Below, piece by piece: positions 62,401-64,000 of a stretch of DNA of 64,000 nt. Made by a program: the position numbers and the translations under genes. Below the pieces are notes generated by a model. That model worked only from the letters and a program-made list of their open reading frames with translations, made no database searches and was not told where the DNA came from. Every line of letters begins with the position of its first letter. The first letter of the stretch is position 1. This stretch comes from Struthidea cinerea (lineage: Eukaryota; Chordata; Aves; Passeriformes; Corcoracidae). The DNA lies in NCBI GenBank assembly GCA_013397865.1, contig VZTI01001820.1, positions 1,369,663-1,433,662 on the forward strand, written 5' to 3'.

Positions 62401-63833
62401 TCCACAAGGAAAGAGCACAGAAACCAGATTTTTCCCAGAAATCACTCTCCATATGAATGAGGATAGTGAAAACTGAAAGGTTTCTGCTTCCTTAGTGCCT
62501 GCCCACTACCTCTGCCCAGAGCTCGTGGGGACCTAGCCCACCCCCTTGCCCTACTGTTGATGCTGTGGGTGATGGGACAGGGACCCTGTCACTGTTGCCA
62601 GGTCCTGTGGGGCAAAGAGACTGGGCTTGGTCATCACAGCCTCCTGGGAAATTCATGCCCATTTTGGCCAGGGAGTGACAAGAGGTTTCTAGGCAAATGT
62701 CAATTGGCTTCAGACGTGTTCTTGAAGGAAACAACGAAGAAAAATGTTGATGTGGTCAAGTGAGCATTTTCCATCTGAAAACATTCCAGCCAAAGGAAAA
62801 AAGAAAAGCACTAAACAGGTCTGCCCACAGACTTCTCTTGCCCTGGCTCTTTTTTTCACCTTTCTCAGCATTGCTGTCATCTGTCACTGGCAGCTCTACT
62901 GTGGGAATTTCCTTTCTCTCTGACTTTTTTGTAGCACGTTCAGCACTGAGACAATCAGGAATTGTGCGTATCACAATTCTAGCTTTCAGCTAAAGGAAAG
63001 GACCTCTTCTGCAAAGTCTTTCATTGTGTCTTCCACAGCGTCTCTTCCAAAGATATAATGAAATCTGCTTGCTTGAGTCAAAGAAATTGGCACTGCTCAG
63101 ACACATGCAGCTGCTGCTTTCCCCTAGCGGGTTCTTATGCAACTTCCAGATACTGAACTACCCTTTGTGTGTGATCTTCCTATCTCTTTGCTTCTGCCAC
63201 TTGTTTTTCACTAACCCATGGGATTCAGGTATCATACAGTAATGTTATTGCCTTCGTCCCGTGATGCCCATGAAGAAATAAACCTACCCATTTGTTATTT
63301 TTCTGAAGTTACCCACTCCAGCAGTACAGCATGAGTGTGTTTTGCCTTGCCAATGCAGTAAAACTAAGACAGCAACGAAGCATTGTGGGAAAAAATCTAT
63401 CCCTGTGCTTTTCCCAACTCTGTTGTGGGTTTGCTGGTGCTGCCAAGGTGTCTTTTGGTGGCATGTCCTGCCTGCCCCCCTGCCCTGTGGGGGTGGTCCC
63501 CCCCTTGCTATTTGATTGTTCCTTGCTGCATCTTTCAATTCAGTTTGTGGTTTTGTTCTCCTGCCAGCTCCCCTCTTCATCTACTTCCCTCTGTGCTGAG
63601 GGTTTTCCTGCTCTCTCAGCCCTGCTCCCCATTTCTGTTCAGCTCAGCAAGCCCCAGGCCTGCCTCAGTCCCCAGCAGGAAGGGACACCAGCCCTGTTCC
63701 CTCGGCACACACTCAACGGCAAAGTTGCACTAATGATTTCCTCTGCCTCCTTTCTCTCCCCACCCTCTTTCTCGAGGTGAGATCTGTCTTTCCTTATACC
63801 AGAGAGTGTGAGCAGAGAGAAACCAGACTCAAG
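62401..63833. other. Non-coding stretch with one exon-like reading
   Basis: No gene is established. The minus-strand frame 62756-62974 is hydrophilic and flanked by splice-like signals (see findings). Bases 63440-63780 are C/T-rich on the plus strand, which keeps several frames open without recognisable domains. Confidence 0.45.
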
Positions 63834-63873
63834 GCAAAATTCCCATTAACTTCAGTGGGGGCAGGATTTCACC
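63834..63873 (+). repeat. Fragment of a dispersed 'gacttcaatgg' repeat
   Basis: The words 'attcccattaacttcagtgg' (63838-63857) and 'gggcaggatttcacc' (63859-63873) match, with a few changes, a motif (cccattgacttcaatgggagcagg-type) that I recall as scattered through bird and turtle genomes. Only this short core is recognisable, so family and ends are unassigned. Confidence 0.35.
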
Positions 63874-64000
63874 TCAAGTGTTTCATGTTCTGGGCACTGG
63901 ACAACGACATGAAAGGACTCCACACTTGTAAAACCTGAGATGCTGCAGCCATTCAAGCCAAGCAAATGCATATGTAGTTCCTGGTGCCCCCTCCAAGCCC

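Noticed and set aside
1..64000. Bacterial-type features (operons, CRISPR arrays, insertion sequences, riboswitches)
   Set aside because: No regularly spaced repeats, no gene-dense coding and no IS ends are present. Composition and CR1 content show vertebrate DNA.

Overview
The window looks like vertebrate nuclear DNA, most probably avian and otherwise sauropsid. It is AT-rich and CpG-poor with isolated CpG-rich patches. It has no dense open reading frames, operons or ribosome-binding sites. The only interspersed repeats I can name with confidence are CR1-type non-LTR retrotransposons in several states of decay. I cannot identify a species, chromosome or gene locus. No exon of a known protein-coding gene was recognised, so the window is best read as intergenic or deep-intronic DNA. 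The open frames that exist are about as long as chance predicts, or are shadows of CR1 or of GC-rich DNA.

Layout. Positions 1-1760 hold the best-preserved mobile DNA: a CR1 3' fragment (273-603) followed by a second CR1 fragment carrying reverse transcriptase (about 640-1760). The second contains a perfect 170-bp head-to-tail duplication (796-965 and 966-1135). From 1761 to about 17.6 kb the DNA is AT-rich with poly-A tracts and no recognisable gene. From 17.6 to 25.3 kb there are old CR1/L3-like remnants: minus-strand pieces at 17.6-18.0 and 18.3-18.7 kb, a plus-strand 3' end at 22.5-22.9 kb, and a 1.4-kb minus-strand copy at 23.95-25.33 kb. From 28.3 to 31.25 kb GC and CpG content rise sharply. 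This includes a strong CpG island (30.10-30.77 kb) with a TATA-like box, a second compact CpG cluster (31.07-31.24 kb) ending in a good splice-donor match, and a 13-bp inverted repeat at 28.48-28.59 kb. This is the best candidate for a promoter or first exon, possibly of a long gene or lncRNA whose other exons lie outside the window. From 31.3 to 64 kb the DNA is again mostly unannotatable. It holds a TA-rich low-complexity block (32.44-32.55 kb), old CR1 remnants (42.74-43.70 kb minus, 49.06-49.78 kb plus), two short tandem duplications (57.40 and 58.34 kb), small CpG-dense patches in AT-rich DNA, and a MIR-like tRNA-SINE remnant (62.17-62.40 kb).

How it fits together. The CR1 copies span a range of ages: 273-1760 aligns readily to modern bird CR1, while the others show only the residual order of conserved segments. 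That suggests repeated waves of insertion into DNA under little coding constraint. The repeat-poor stretches and the CpG-rich 28-31 kb domain are where function is most likely. All family assignments rest on recall of consensus sequences and protein motifs; no database search was possible.
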